64,000 nucleotides of DNA from Rhizobium sp. SSA_523 (lineage in GTDB: Bacteria > Pseudomonadota > Alphaproteobacteria > Rhizobiales > Rhizobiaceae), in contig NZ_CP129381.1 in the NCBI RefSeq assembly GCF_030435705.1, positions 806,001 through 870,000 of the forward strand. Reading direction: 5' to 3'. Position numbers and translations under genes: made by a program. The notes under the pieces are model-generated. The model did not search any database and had not been told where the DNA came from. It worked only from the letters and a program-made list of their open reading frames with translations. Shown piece by piece: positions 27,874 through 36,833 of this stretch (within the stretch, counting starts at the first letter, position 1; each line of letters opens with the position of its first letter).

Positions 27874-28983
27874 ATGGCCAGCATCTCGCTGAAAAAACTG
27901 AACAAGACCTTCGGCGCACTGACGGTGGTGCACGATATCGACCTGGAAATCGCCGACAAGGAATTCATCATTCTCGTCGGGCCGTCCGGCTGCGGTAAAT
28001 CCACGACGCTGCGCATGATCGCCGGACTGGAGGAAATCTCCGGCGGCGAACTGATGATCGGCGACGATCTGATGAATGACGTCCCGTCGAAGGATCGCGA
28101 CATTGCGATGGTCTTCCAGAATTATGCGCTCTATCCGCATATGACGGTCTACAAGAACATGGCCTTCGGCCTCACGCTCCGCAAGGCGCCGCGCGATCAG
28201 ATCGACCGGCAGGTGCAGGAGGCGGCGAAAATCCTCGACATCACGCATCTGCTGAACCGGAAGCCCAAGGCTTTGTCCGGCGGCCAGCGTCAGCGCGTGG
28301 CGCTTGGTCGCGCCATGGTTCGCAATCCGGCGGTCTTCCTGCTCGACGAACCGCTCTCCAATCTCGACGCCAAGCTGCGCGGAACCATGCGCGCCGAAAT
28401 TACCAAGCTGCACAAGCGGCTGGACGCGACCTTCATCTACGTCACCCACGACCAGGTGGAAGCCATGACCATGGCGGACCGCATCGTGGTGATGAAAGAT
28501 GGTCATATCCAGCAGGTGGATACGCCGCAGAACCTGTATGACCGGCCCGTCAACATGTTCGTCGCCGGCTTCATCGGAGCGCCGCAAATGAACCTGCTGC
28601 CCGCGATGATCGAGCGCGAGGGGGAGCGTTTCGTGGCCATCGTCGATGGGCAGAGGCTTCCGCTTCCCGCCAGCTTCAATGCGGGGCGGATTGCGCCCTA
28701 CGTGGGCAAGGAAATCGTCCTCGGCATCCGGCCGGAAAATTTCCACGAACTGGCACCGGGCGACATCGATCCGGCCAATACGGCGCCATTCAGGGCGGTC
28801 GTCGAACTGGCGGAACCGATGGGATCGGAAATCCACCTGAACCTCATCGCCGCGGGACGCGCCCTGATCGCCCGGGTTTCGCCGCGCTTTCGATCGCGCA
28901 TCGGCGACGACATCACGCTGACGGCCGATATGACCAATGCGCAGCTGTTCGATCCCAAGACCGAACGATCCATTCTCTATTAA
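27874..28983 (+). CDS. Sugar ABC transporter ATP-binding protein (MsmK/UgpC type)
   Basis: A 369-residue ATPase of a carbohydrate uptake system. Walker A GPSGCGKST is near residues 38-46, the Q-loop AMVFQNYALYPHMTV, signature LSGGQRQRVALGRA, Walker B VFLLDEPLSNLD and switch His in YVTHDQVEAMTMADR. A C-terminal regulatory OB domain of about 130 residues is present, as in MalK-type proteins. It follows GH88 with a GAGGGG ribosome site and provides energy for the two upstream permeases. Confidence 0.95.
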   Translation: MASISLKKLNKTFGALTVVHDIDLEIADKEFIILVGPSGCGKSTTLRMIAGLEEISGGELMIGDDLMNDVPSKDRDIAMVFQNYALYPHMTVYKNMAFGLTLRKAPRDQIDRQVQEAAKILDITHLLNRKPKALSGGQRQRVALGRAMVRNPAVFLLDEPLSNLDAKLRGTMRAEITKLHKRLDATFIYVTHDQVEAMTMADRIVVMKDGHIQQVDTPQNLYDRPVNMFVAGFIGAPQMNLLPAMIEREGERFVAIVDGQRLPLPASFNAGRIAPYVGKEIVLGIRPENFHELAPGDIDPANTAPFRAVVELAEPMGSEIHLNLIAAGRALIARVSPRFRSRIGDDITLTADMTNAQLFDPKTERSILY

Positions 28984-29006
28984 GCGGCAAGCGGAGAAGA
29001 AGCGGC

Positions 29007-29696
29007 ATGCAATGGCTGGAGGCATTGTGGACCAGGGAAGGCAAGGGCATCGCCAAGGATGCGCCGAAGAAGACCGGGCTCGCGCTGTTTTTCGAGATCA
29101 TTGGCCGCGAATGGTGGGAACTCGTCAAGTTGAACCTGCTCTTCCTGCTGGCCAGCCTGCCAATCGTCACGCTGCCGGCGGCCGCCTTCGCGACGGCACG
29201 CATCTGCCGATCCATGGCGGAAGATCGCAACGTGTATCTGCTGCGCGAGTTTCTCGAAGCCATGCGTGATTATGCCCTGCGCTCGCTGCAGATCGGCCTG
29301 TCCGGCGCGCTGGTCCTGGCTCTTTGTGTCTATGCGGTCGTCAGCTATGGCGCCGCCGCACGGGACACGCTTCTTTATGCTGCGCCCTTGGCCATGAGCC
29401 TCGTCGCCACCGCTTTCGTCGCCATCATGCTTCCCTATGCGGTCATGATCAGCGTCGGACGCCGCCTCTCCATCTGGCAGACCGTGCGACTGGCAGCCCT
29501 TGCAACGCTTTTGCGGCCGCTGCCGATGCTGGCAGCACTTCTTTTCGTCGGCGGCCTCTGGCTGGCGCATATCGCTTTCTACCCGGTCTCCGTCTTTCTT
29601 CCGGTGACCGTCAATTTCTCACTCGGAATGTTCGCCGTGGCATTCGGCGCACGCGGGGCGGTGGCAGAGGTTCTGGCCACGGTTCGGGAGGATTAG
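29007..29696 (+). CDS. YesL/DUF624-family membrane protein
   Basis: A 229-residue protein with about five hydrophobic helices. It matches the DUF624 (YesL) pattern: an amphipathic N-terminus, a first helix in LVKLNLLFLLASLPIVTLPA followed by ARICRSMAEDRNVYLLREFL, and a hydrophobic C-terminal pair. YesL proteins are encoded beside sugar ABC transporters for plant or uronate-containing polysaccharides, for example the rhamnogalacturonan locus of Bacillus subtilis; the molecular role is unsettled. It lies 23 bases after the ATPase and before the binding protein, so an auxiliary role with this transporter is likely. Confidence 0.8.
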   Translation: MQWLEALWTREGKGIAKDAPKKTGLALFFEIIGREWWELVKLNLLFLLASLPIVTLPAAAFATARICRSMAEDRNVYLLREFLEAMRDYALRSLQIGLSGALVLALCVYAVVSYGAAARDTLLYAAPLAMSLVATAFVAIMLPYAVMISVGRRLSIWQTVRLAALATLLRPLPMLAALLFVGGLWLAHIAFYPVSVFLPVTVNFSLGMFAVAFGARGAVAEVLATVRED

Positions 29697-29765
29697 CAGG
29701 ACCATAGGACGCCGCAGGCGGCTTGAGCGCCACCTGCCTCATTAAATCAGGGAAGGAGAATGAGT

Positions 29766-31046
29766 ATGAAACTGGATATCCTGTCGAGATCAATGATCGC
29801 CGCCGCCGCCGGATTGGGCATGGCGGCTTCAATGGGAAGCGCAGCCCTTGCGCAATCCGCAGCGCCGGTAACCCTCAAATGGGCGCTTTGGGATTGGGAC
29901 AAGGTTGCCTATTACAAGCCGCTGATCGAGGCCTATCAGGCCAAACATCCGAATGTGACGTTCGAGCATGTCGATCTCGGCTCGCAGGACTACACGCAGA
30001 TGATCGCCACCCAGCTGACCGGCGGCGCCACCGATATCGACGTCGTGACGATCAAGGATGTGCCGGGTTACGCAACGCTCGTGAAGGCCGGCAATATCGC
30101 GCCGCTGAACGACACCATTACCGAGGCCAAAATCGATCCGGCAGCCTATGGCGGTCTTCTCGATGAGCTGACGATCGACGGCAAGATCTATGCCCTTCCC
30201 TTCCGTTCGGATTTCTGGGTCGTCTATTACAACAAGGATGTTTTCGACAAGGCCGGCGTGGCCTATCCGACCAATGACATGACCTGGAAGCAATTCGATG
30301 AGATTGCGGAGAAGCTGAAAAGCGGTTTTGGGGCCAACAAGGTCTATGGCGCCCTGTTGCACACCTGGCGGTCGACGGTTCAGTTGCCCGGCATTCAGGA
30401 CGGCAAACATACGCTGGTGGAAGGTCAGTATGACTTCCTGAAGCCGTGGTACGACCGGGCGCTCGCATTGCAGAAGAGCGGTGCCATCCCGTCCTACGCG
30501 TCTTTGAAGACCTCGAACACCCATTATTCGGCGCTCTTCTTCAATGGGACGATCGGCATGCTCCCCATGGGCACCTGGTTCATCGGCACCCAGATCGCCA
30601 AGGTCAAGAGCGGCGAGTCCAAGAGCGCGAACTGGGGAATCGTCAGCTTCCCGCATCCTGAAGGCGTTGCAGCCGGCACGACCGCGGCGCAGCTGGCAGG
30701 GCTTTCGGTCAATACCAATTCGGCGCGCAAGGATACGGCGCTCGATTTCATCAAGTTCGCGGCCGGTCCGGAAGGCGCCAAGATCATTGCCGAAACCGGC
30801 ACCATCCCTGCAATCCGGTCCGACGACGTCGCGGCGAAGATTGCCGGCCTGCCGGGCTTCCCGCAGGACGAGGCGAGCCGCACGGCACTGAAGGCCGGCA
30901 AGTCCTACCTCGAAATGGCTGTGAACCCGAACGCCGCCAAGATCGAAGTGGTTCTCAACCGCGTCCACGATGCCATCATGACCGACAATGTTCCCGTCGA
31001 TCAGGGCCTGAAGGACATGACCGAGGGCGTGAAGGCCATCCGCTGA
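29766..31046 (+). CDS. Extracellular (periplasmic) sugar-binding protein
   Basis: A 426-residue periplasmic receptor. A signal peptide covers about residues 1-29, with cleavage after ALA. The body has the features of family 1 solute-binding proteins: VTLKWALWDWDKVAYYKPLI, YNKDVFDKAGVAYP, and GTIGMLPMGTWFIG near the hinge. It should capture the oligosaccharide for the permeases at 24888 and 25844. The start is ATG 29766, 7 nt after AAGGAG; ATG 29760 would leave almost no spacing. It is followed 10 nt after the stop codon by a perfect 10-bp hairpin. Confidence 0.93.
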   Translation: MKLDILSRSMIAAAAGLGMAASMGSAALAQSAAPVTLKWALWDWDKVAYYKPLIEAYQAKHPNVTFEHVDLGSQDYTQMIATQLTGGATDIDVVTIKDVPGYATLVKAGNIAPLNDTITEAKIDPAAYGGLLDELTIDGKIYALPFRSDFWVVYYNKDVFDKAGVAYPTNDMTWKQFDEIAEKLKSGFGANKVYGALLHTWRSTVQLPGIQDGKHTLVEGQYDFLKPWYDRALALQKSGAIPSYASLKTSNTHYSALFFNGTIGMLPMGTWFIGTQIAKVKSGESKSANWGIVSFPHPEGVAAGTTAAQLAGLSVNTNSARKDTALDFIKFAAGPEGAKIIAETGTIPAIRSDDVAAKIAGLPGFPQDEASRTALKAGKSYLEMAVNPNAAKIEVVLNRVHDAIMTDNVPVDQGLKDMTEGVKAIR

Positions 31047-31056
31047 TCCTTTCCCG

Positions 31057-31091
31057 GCGGTCCCGCGCAGCGCAAGCTTCAGCGGGACCGC
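31057..31091 (+). terminator. 10-bp perfect hairpin just after the binding-protein gene
   Basis: GCGGTCCCGC (31057-31066) and GCGGGACCGC (31082-31091) form a perfect stem with a 15-nt loop. A weak T-containing tail follows (TCTTG). It may be a partial terminator or a 3' stabiliser that raises binding-protein mRNA relative to downstream genes. Confidence 0.6.
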
Positions 31092-31197
31092 TCTTGCCTG
31101 CCGACAACCGATGCATGGGAATGTGCCACTGAAACCGGTCCGTGCCGGTCACGGTGGTCAGCTAGCCCCGCCGCATATGCGATCCTGTCATGAAGAT

Positions 31198-33051
31198 ATG
31201 AGTGCCAGAATGTATGATCCCGCCCGCGCCAATGCCCTGAACGGCAATCCCTTGAAGAGCCGTGCGGACCTGCAGAAGGCACTGCTGGACCTCTTTGATC
31301 CGCTGCTTCCCTATTTCTCCGAGGGCGGCGCCCGGGTGCGGCTTTCGGCGGCTGGCGCGATCTTCGATCATGCTGCCGCAGATCTCGAAGGCTTTGCACG
31401 GCCGCTTTGGGGCATTGTCCCTTTCGTTGCCGGCGGCGGCACGTTTCCGCATTGGGATCTGTACCGCAAAGGCCTGGCGAATGGCACCGATCCGGACCAT
31501 CCCGAATATTGGGGGGATGTCGGCGACCGCAACCAGCGCCTGGTCGAGCTGGCGGCCATCGGCTTTGCCCTGGCGCTTGTGCCAGACCATGTTTTCGAAC
31601 CGCTTGAACCCTCGGCAAAACGCAGGATCGAAGCCTATCTCCTTGCCGCGCGCGATCGAGACTATGTGGACAATAACTGGAAGTTCTTCCGGGTCCTTGT
31701 CGATCTGGGCCTTACCCGCATCGGCGCCAGCTACGACCGGTCGAAGACGGAGGCCTATCTCGACGAATTGGAAGCCTTCGACATCGGTGATGGCTGGTAT
31801 CGCGATGGTCCGGTCCGGCGTGTCGACCATTACATCCCATTTGCCATGCATTTCTATGGCCTCATTTACGCGACCCTTTGCAAGGATGACCCTTCCCGGA
31901 ACGAGCGGCTCCTGGCCCGCGCAAAGCGGTTCGCACCGGATATCCGCCACTGGTATGGCCCGGACGGGGCAGCGCTGGCCTTCGGCCGCAGCCAGACCTA
32001 TCGTTTCGCCGCCGGCGGCTTCTGGGCAGCGCTCGCCTTTGCGGATCTGGAGGCGCTGCCCTGGGGCGAGATCAAGGGCTATTACCTGCGCCACATCCGA
32101 TACTGGTCGCAGCTGCCGATCGCAGATCGCGACCGCGTGCTGTCTGTCGGGTACGGCTACCCGAACCTCCTGATGAGCGAGAGTTACAACTCCGCCGGCT
32201 CACCCTACTGGGCGCTGAAATTCTTCCTGGCCCTGGCCTTGCCGGAGGACCACCCCTTCTGGCTGGCAGAGGAAGCGAATGCGCCCGTCTTTGACGACGC
32301 TGTCCCCTTGGAAAAGCCCGGCATGGTGGCCATGCATACACAGGGGAACATCGTCGTCCTTGCGTCCGGCCAGGAGCACGACAAGATGCGCGGCTCCAAT
32401 GAAAAATATGCGAAATTTGTCTATTCCACCCGCTACACCTTCAATATCGAGGCAAACGACCGCCACTTCGACGCCGCGTCCTTCGATGGCATGCTCGGCC
32501 TCTCCGATGACGGCGTGCATTTCCGGATGCGCGAGACCCTGGACGAGGCGCTGATCGCCGGTAGCGCTCTTTTCTCGCGGTGGCGGCCTTATGCGGATGT
32601 GGTGATCGAAACCTATCTTCTGCCGGCCGCCCCCTGGCATATCCGGCTGCACAAGGTGCAGACGCCTCGTCCGCTGATGACGATCGAAGGCGGCTTTGCC
32701 ATTGCGCGCGCCGATTTCGCACGCGACACGTCGCAGTCGGAGAGCGGTCGTGCCGTCTGGTTCGGCAAAGAGGATGTCACTGCGATTGTCGATCTGGCGG
32801 CCGACAAGCGGGAGGGGCGCGCGCATCTGCCGATCGCCAATACCAATCTCCTGCACGCGAGAACAATCCTGCCGCAGTTGCGCGGCACGATCCCGGCCGG
32901 AGAAACAATCCTTGTTACGGCCGCCTGCGCCTTGCCACGCAGCGCAGGAATGGGCTTTCTCGACAATCCTCCTCCCGCGCCTGATCCAACGGCGCTCGAG
33001 ACACTGTTCCGGCAAACGGGCCGCCGCGTTGCAGCCTTTGATATCGGGTGA
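31198..33051 (+). CDS. DUF2264-family protein
   Basis: A 617-residue soluble protein of the DUF2264 family, recognised by LWGIVPFVAGGG, HWDLYRKGLANGTDPDHPEY, VDNNWKFFRVLVDLGL and YGPDGAALAFGRSQTYRFAA. The N-terminal half is predicted to be an alpha/alpha toroid, and the C-terminal half beta-rich, which is the architecture of several polysaccharide lyases. The family occurs in uronate-polysaccharide loci, but I know of no settled activity to assign. No signal peptide. The start is ATG 31198 (MSARMYD); the ribosome site is weak and ATG 31210 is possible. It is separated from the binding-protein gene by the hairpin and lies 3 bases before the fusion gene. Confidence 0.82.
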   Translation: MSARMYDPARANALNGNPLKSRADLQKALLDLFDPLLPYFSEGGARVRLSAAGAIFDHAAADLEGFARPLWGIVPFVAGGGTFPHWDLYRKGLANGTDPDHPEYWGDVGDRNQRLVELAAIGFALALVPDHVFEPLEPSAKRRIEAYLLAARDRDYVDNNWKFFRVLVDLGLTRIGASYDRSKTEAYLDELEAFDIGDGWYRDGPVRRVDHYIPFAMHFYGLIYATLCKDDPSRNERLLARAKRFAPDIRHWYGPDGAALAFGRSQTYRFAAGGFWAALAFADLEALPWGEIKGYYLRHIRYWSQLPIADRDRVLSVGYGYPNLLMSESYNSAGSPYWALKFFLALALPEDHPFWLAEEANAPVFDDAVPLEKPGMVAMHTQGNIVVLASGQEHDKMRGSNEKYAKFVYSTRYTFNIEANDRHFDAASFDGMLGLSDDGVHFRMRETLDEALIAGSALFSRWRPYADVVIETYLLPAAPWHIRLHKVQTPRPLMTIEGGFAIARADFARDTSQSESGRAVWFGKEDVTAIVDLAADKREGRAHLPIANTNLLHARTILPQLRGTIPAGETILVTAACALPRSAGMGFLDNPPPAPDPTALETLFRQTGRRVAAFDIG

Positions 33052-33054
33052 CGT

Positions 33055-34743
33055 ATGGTGGAGGCGCAGGATCAGCCGGCGGGCATCGATGACCGTCGCA
33101 ACCGGCTGAACATTCTCACCTGGGAGCGGTCCAGAAGCGATATCGAGGATCCCTCGCATCAGACGCGATTGCGCGCATTGGAGATCGCCGCCGGCGCGCA
33201 TTTCGCGCCAGATGTCTATATTGCCGAGAAGGCCGAGGTCCATACGGAGCGGCTCAGCATGGGGCATGCCTCATGGATTGCCGGTCATGCCATCGTCAGG
33301 GGCGACATAAAGCTCGGCGATAATGTCTCGGTCAATCCCTATGCCTGTCTCTCCGGCAGAGTGACGATCGGCAATGACGTGCGAATTGCCTCCCATGTCA
33401 GCATTGTCGGCTTCAATCACGGTTTCGATGACCTCGACACGCCGATCTTCCGCCAGCCTCTGACATCGAAGGGGATCGAGATCGAGGACAATGTCTGGAT
33501 CGGCGCCAATGCGGTGATCCTGGATGGGGTGCGGATCGGAACAGGAAGCATTGTCGCGGCAGGCGCCGTCGTCTCGCAGGATATTCCGCCTTTCTCCATT
33601 GCCGGCGGCGTTCCGGCGCGCGTGCTGAAGTCGCGTCGTCCAAAGCCCCCCTCGTCCCGCAGCCTGGCGGAGCAACGGCTTCTGGATCTCAATGCCGCAG
33701 CGCAGCGGGACTGGCGGTCGGTCATCGACCATGCCCGTTCCGGCGACGCCCGCCGCTCTCCCTCGTCCCATCTCTCTCCTTCGGCCTTTTCCTCTCCCGA
33801 CGCCAGCGGCCGACCTGTCTCCACGCTTCGGCATCTCTGCGATGTCATCGAGATATCGGCAGCCTTCGGCGCGACCGATGAAGCGGGCGACAGGTCCGAT
33901 CTTGTGACATATCTCCGCTCACTCCAGGATGAAGAAACTGGCCTCTTTCCTGAGCCGGGGAAACCTGTTGGAGGGCCGCTCGCCGCAGATCCGACCGCTC
34001 TCTATAATCTTCTGGCGGTGACGTATGCGCTGGAATGCCTGGGGTCTGCCCCGCAATTTCCCATAAGAGCGGTCGAAAGGCTTTCCGCGGCAGAGCTTGT
34101 GGCCTGGCTGGACGGACTTCCCTGGCAGACCCGTGCCTGGCATAGCGGCGCAACCGTCGATTCAATCGCCACCGGTCTGTCGATCAATGCGCGGTATTTC
34201 GGCGGCGGAGACAATCGGCATGCGCTGTTCGGCTGGCTTCTGGCACAATGTGACCGGCGCACCGGCCTTTGGGGTCATGAAACCGCCAAGGAGGGCCTGC
34301 TGCAGCCGGTCAATGGCTTCTACCGCCTGACCCGAGGATCCTATGCGCAATTCGGTCTCGCCCTTCCCTATCCGGAACAGGCCATCGATTCGGTGATCCG
34401 CAACTACCGCGACCATGACGGTTTTGCCGGCGATCATATGACCGCGTGCAATCTCCTGGATACGGTCCATCCGCTGCTTCTCTGTCTGCAGCAAACCTCG
34501 CATCGGCGCAGTGAAGCCCAGTCGATCGCCGAGGACATCATCCTCACCCTCGCCCCGCTCTGGCAGGCTGGACGTGGCCTGCCTTTCGCGACGGGCCATC
34601 CCCCCGGTCTTCAGGGGACCGAAATGGGCCTGTCGCTGCTGTGGCTTGCCGCAAAGCTCGCCGGCCTGGAACAATGCTTGAGCTACACGCCATGCGGCAT
34701 CCACCGGTTTGGACCCGTTCATTTCCCGATAGCGGTCGGGTGA
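33055..34743 (+). CDS. Fusion: hexapeptide-repeat acyltransferase domain plus alpha-helical toroid-like domain
   Basis: A 562-residue two-part protein. Residues about 75-193 form a left-handed beta-helix of hexapeptide repeats (AIVRGDIKLGDNVSVNPYAC, VWIGANAVILDGVRIGTGSI) ending VPARVLKSR, as in sugar O-acetyltransferases; VGFNHGFDD supplies the likely catalytic His122. A Ser/Pro-rich linker (about 194-255) leads to a helical C-terminal part (255-562) with repeated motifs such as LQDEETGLFPE, DRRTGLWGHE and RDHDGFAGDH. These resemble the repeats of prenyltransferase/terpene-cyclase-type alpha/alpha toroids. I do not recognise a named family for the whole. It could acetylate or deacetylate a catabolic sugar. 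The stop codon abuts that of nagK on the other strand. Confidence 0.75.
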   Translation: MVEAQDQPAGIDDRRNRLNILTWERSRSDIEDPSHQTRLRALEIAAGAHFAPDVYIAEKAEVHTERLSMGHASWIAGHAIVRGDIKLGDNVSVNPYACLSGRVTIGNDVRIASHVSIVGFNHGFDDLDTPIFRQPLTSKGIEIEDNVWIGANAVILDGVRIGTGSIVAAGAVVSQDIPPFSIAGGVPARVLKSRRPKPPSSRSLAEQRLLDLNAAAQRDWRSVIDHARSGDARRSPSSHLSPSAFSSPDASGRPVSTLRHLCDVIEISAAFGATDEAGDRSDLVTYLRSLQDEETGLFPEPGKPVGGPLAADPTALYNLLAVTYALECLGSAPQFPIRAVERLSAAELVAWLDGLPWQTRAWHSGATVDSIATGLSINARYFGGGDNRHALFGWLLAQCDRRTGLWGHETAKEGLLQPVNGFYRLTRGSYAQFGLALPYPEQAIDSVIRNYRDHDGFAGDHMTACNLLDTVHPLLLCLQQTSHRRSEAQSIAEDIILTLAPLWQAGRGLPFATGHPPGLQGTEMGLSLLWLAAKLAGLEQCLSYTPCGIHRFGPVHFPIAVG

Positions 34744-35658
34744 TCAGGGCCGACCGCCCATAGACAGGCCCAGAATAGCCGCGCCGATCAGTCCGGGCTC
34801 GACGGTGCAGGCCGCCTTTACGACAAGCGGCCGATCGAAGCGGCGGAGAATGCGGGCGCGCACGGCCTCGTCGATCGCCGTCAGCAGGCTCTCAGCATTG
34901 GAGAGCCCGCCCCCGACCGGGATGATCGTGGTGCCGGTGACATTGGCAACCAGCGCAAGCGGCCCGGCCAGAACATCGACAACCACATCGATCGTGCGTG
35001 CGGCATTGCCATCCCCGCTTTCCCAGGCCCGGATGATCTCCTCGCTTGTCCGGGTCTCGCCGTGAAGATGATGGTGCAGCCGCTCCAGCCCCCTGGCGCT
35101 GCAGGTGGCATCGAGGCAGCCTTGCAGGCCGCAGCCGCACTGGAACCGGGGAAGATGGGCCGGCGGCGTGCCGGCTTGCGTGGCGGCGACCGGCGCATGG
35201 CCCCATTCGCCGGCAAAGCCGCCGTCGCGATTGATCAGCTGACCATCGATGACCAGCCCGCCCCCGACGCCCGTGCCGAAAATCACGCCGAAAACGACCC
35301 GGTGGCCCCTGCCCGCCCCTATGCCGGCTTCGGCAAGCACGAAGCAATCCGCATCATTGGCCACCAGCACCGGCAGGCCAAGCGCCGCCTCCAGATCCTG
35401 CTGCAGGGGTCGTCCGTGGATGCAGGGCACATTGGCGACAACGGCGCGACCCGTATCGGGATCGATAATACCGGCAATGGAGAGCGCCACACAGGCCGGC
35501 CGCTCCGGCGCCAGATCGATCACCGATTGCAAGACCGCCACGAATGCAGCGAAATCGTTGAGCGGCGTGGCCTGGCGCGGCACAGGGCGCACATCGTCCG
35601 GCGAGAAAGCGAGCGCACCTTTGATCGTTGTGCCGCCAATATCAAAGCAGACGATCAT
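34744..35658 (-). CDS. nagK: N-acetylglucosamine kinase, ROK family
   Basis: A 304-residue ATP-dependent sugar kinase. DIGGTTIKGAL (6-16) is the phosphate-binding loop, NDAD (101-104) holds the catalytic Asp102, EWGH places His154, and CGCGLQGC (Cys174, 176, 181) completes the ROK zinc site. It phosphorylates imported GlcNAc to GlcNAc-6-P, as needed where GlcNAc enters by ABC transport rather than PTS. It is the last gene of the nag operon and overlaps nagA by 4 bases (ATGA). Specificity for GlcNAc is inferred from nagA and the SIS-type deaminase upstream. Confidence 0.88.
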   Translation of the reverse strand: MIVCFDIGGTTIKGALAFSPDDVRPVPRQATPLNDFAAFVAVLQSVIDLAPERPACVALSIAGIIDPDTGRAVVANVPCIHGRPLQQDLEAALGLPVLVANDADCFVLAEAGIGAGRGHRVVFGVIFGTGVGGGLVIDGQLINRDGGFAGEWGHAPVAATQAGTPPAHLPRFQCGCGLQGCLDATCSARGLERLHHHLHGETRTSEEIIRAWESGDGNAARTIDVVVDVLAGPLALVANVTGTTIIPVGGGLSNAESLLTAIDEAVRARILRRFDRPLVVKAACTVEPGLIGAAILGLSMGGRP

Positions 35659-36833
35659 GACAGGGTTGGCTCCGTTGCGGAACCGGCGACGATCCTGCCG
35701 GATATCCAGGTGGATCGCAGCGCGAGCTTGGGGTCGAGAACCACCAGATCGGCATCGCTTCCAGGGGTCAGCATGCCTTTGCCCGATGCGCCGATCGCTT
35801 CGGCGGGATAGCGAGACGCCATTTGCAGCGCTTCCGTCAGCGGCAGGCCGAGGCGCTCATGCACGAACCTGACGCAGGAGAGCATGTCGATATCGGCACC
35901 CGCCAGGGTTCCGTCTGCCAAGGTCAGCCGCCCGCCGCTGCGGTAGACCTTCCGGCCGTTCAGTTCGAAACCGTCATCCTCCGTGCCGATGGTCGACATG
36001 GCATCGGTCACCAGGAAGATGCGGGCGGGACCAAGCTTGGCGCGCAGAGCGACGCTCATCGAAACCGGATCGACATGGAATCCGTCCGCGATCAGCCCGC
36101 ATGAGAGGCGGCCATCCTGCAGGGCGGCGCCAACCAGGCCCGGCTCGCGGTTGCCGAACTGGCTCATGGCATTGAAGAGATGAGTCACCATCGATGCCCC
36201 CGCATCGGCATAGGCCCCAGCCTGCTGTGCACTTGTGTCCGTGTGACCCAGGCTGATGACATAGCCCGCCCGGCTCAAGGCTTTTACCTGCTCCAGTGTC
36301 ACGCTTTCCGGCGCAATGGTGATCAGCGCCTTGCCGAAACTGCCCGCAGCAGCGATCAGACGCTGAAGATCCTCCTGCGACATCGGCCGGATAAGAGCGG
36401 GATCATGGGTTCCCTTGCGAGACAGCGACAGATGCGGCCCCTCCAGATGCAGGCCCAGAAAGCCCGGCACCTGAGCCGAAGCGCAAGCGCGCCCGGCCAC
36501 CAGGGCCGTCTCGCGAATCTCCACCGTGTCGGTGATCAGCGTCACCAGCAGTGCCGTTGTGCCGAAAGCGGCATGGGCCTTGCAGATGGTCGCGATACCG
36601 CTCTCACTCGGGTCATTGTTGAACAGCACACCGCCGCCGCCATTCACCTGCAGATCGACAAAGCCCGGCGCGACAAGGCAATCGCCCAGGGCATGACGCC
36701 GCTCGGTCTCCGGCACCGCTTGCTGCGGCACGATCGCCTCGACCCGGCCTTCACGCACGAGGAGCGCGTGATCGTGCCATAGAGTTTCGCCATCGAAGAT
36801 TTGACCGGCGGCAAGCGCGAAGGAATCCGTCAT
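35655..36833 (-). CDS. nagA: N-acetylglucosamine-6-phosphate deacetylase
   Basis: A 392-residue amidohydrolase that converts GlcNAc-6-P to GlcN-6-P and acetate. Visible landmarks are APGFVDLQVNGGGGVLFNND, the metal-binding Glu in LHLEGPHLS, SLGHTD, THLFNAMSQ, DGFHVDP and the catalytic Asp in LVTDAMST. The length matches bacterial NagA. Its start overlaps the stop codon of the SIS-type deaminase, and its stop overlaps the start of nagK, so the three are translationally coupled. Confidence 0.93.
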   Translation of the reverse strand: MTDSFALAAGQIFDGETLWHDHALLVREGRVEAIVPQQAVPETERRHALGDCLVAPGFVDLQVNGGGGVLFNNDPSESGIATICKAHAAFGTTALLVTLITDTVEIRETALVAGRACASAQVPGFLGLHLEGPHLSLSRKGTHDPALIRPMSQEDLQRLIAAAGSFGKALITIAPESVTLEQVKALSRAGYVISLGHTDTSAQQAGAYADAGASMVTHLFNAMSQFGNREPGLVGAALQDGRLSCGLIADGFHVDPVSMSVALRAKLGPARIFLVTDAMSTIGTEDDGFELNGRKVYRSGGRLTLADGTLAGADIDMLSCVRFVHERLGLPLTEALQMASRYPAEAIGASGKGMLTPGSDADLVVLDPKLALRSTWISGRIVAGSATEPTLS

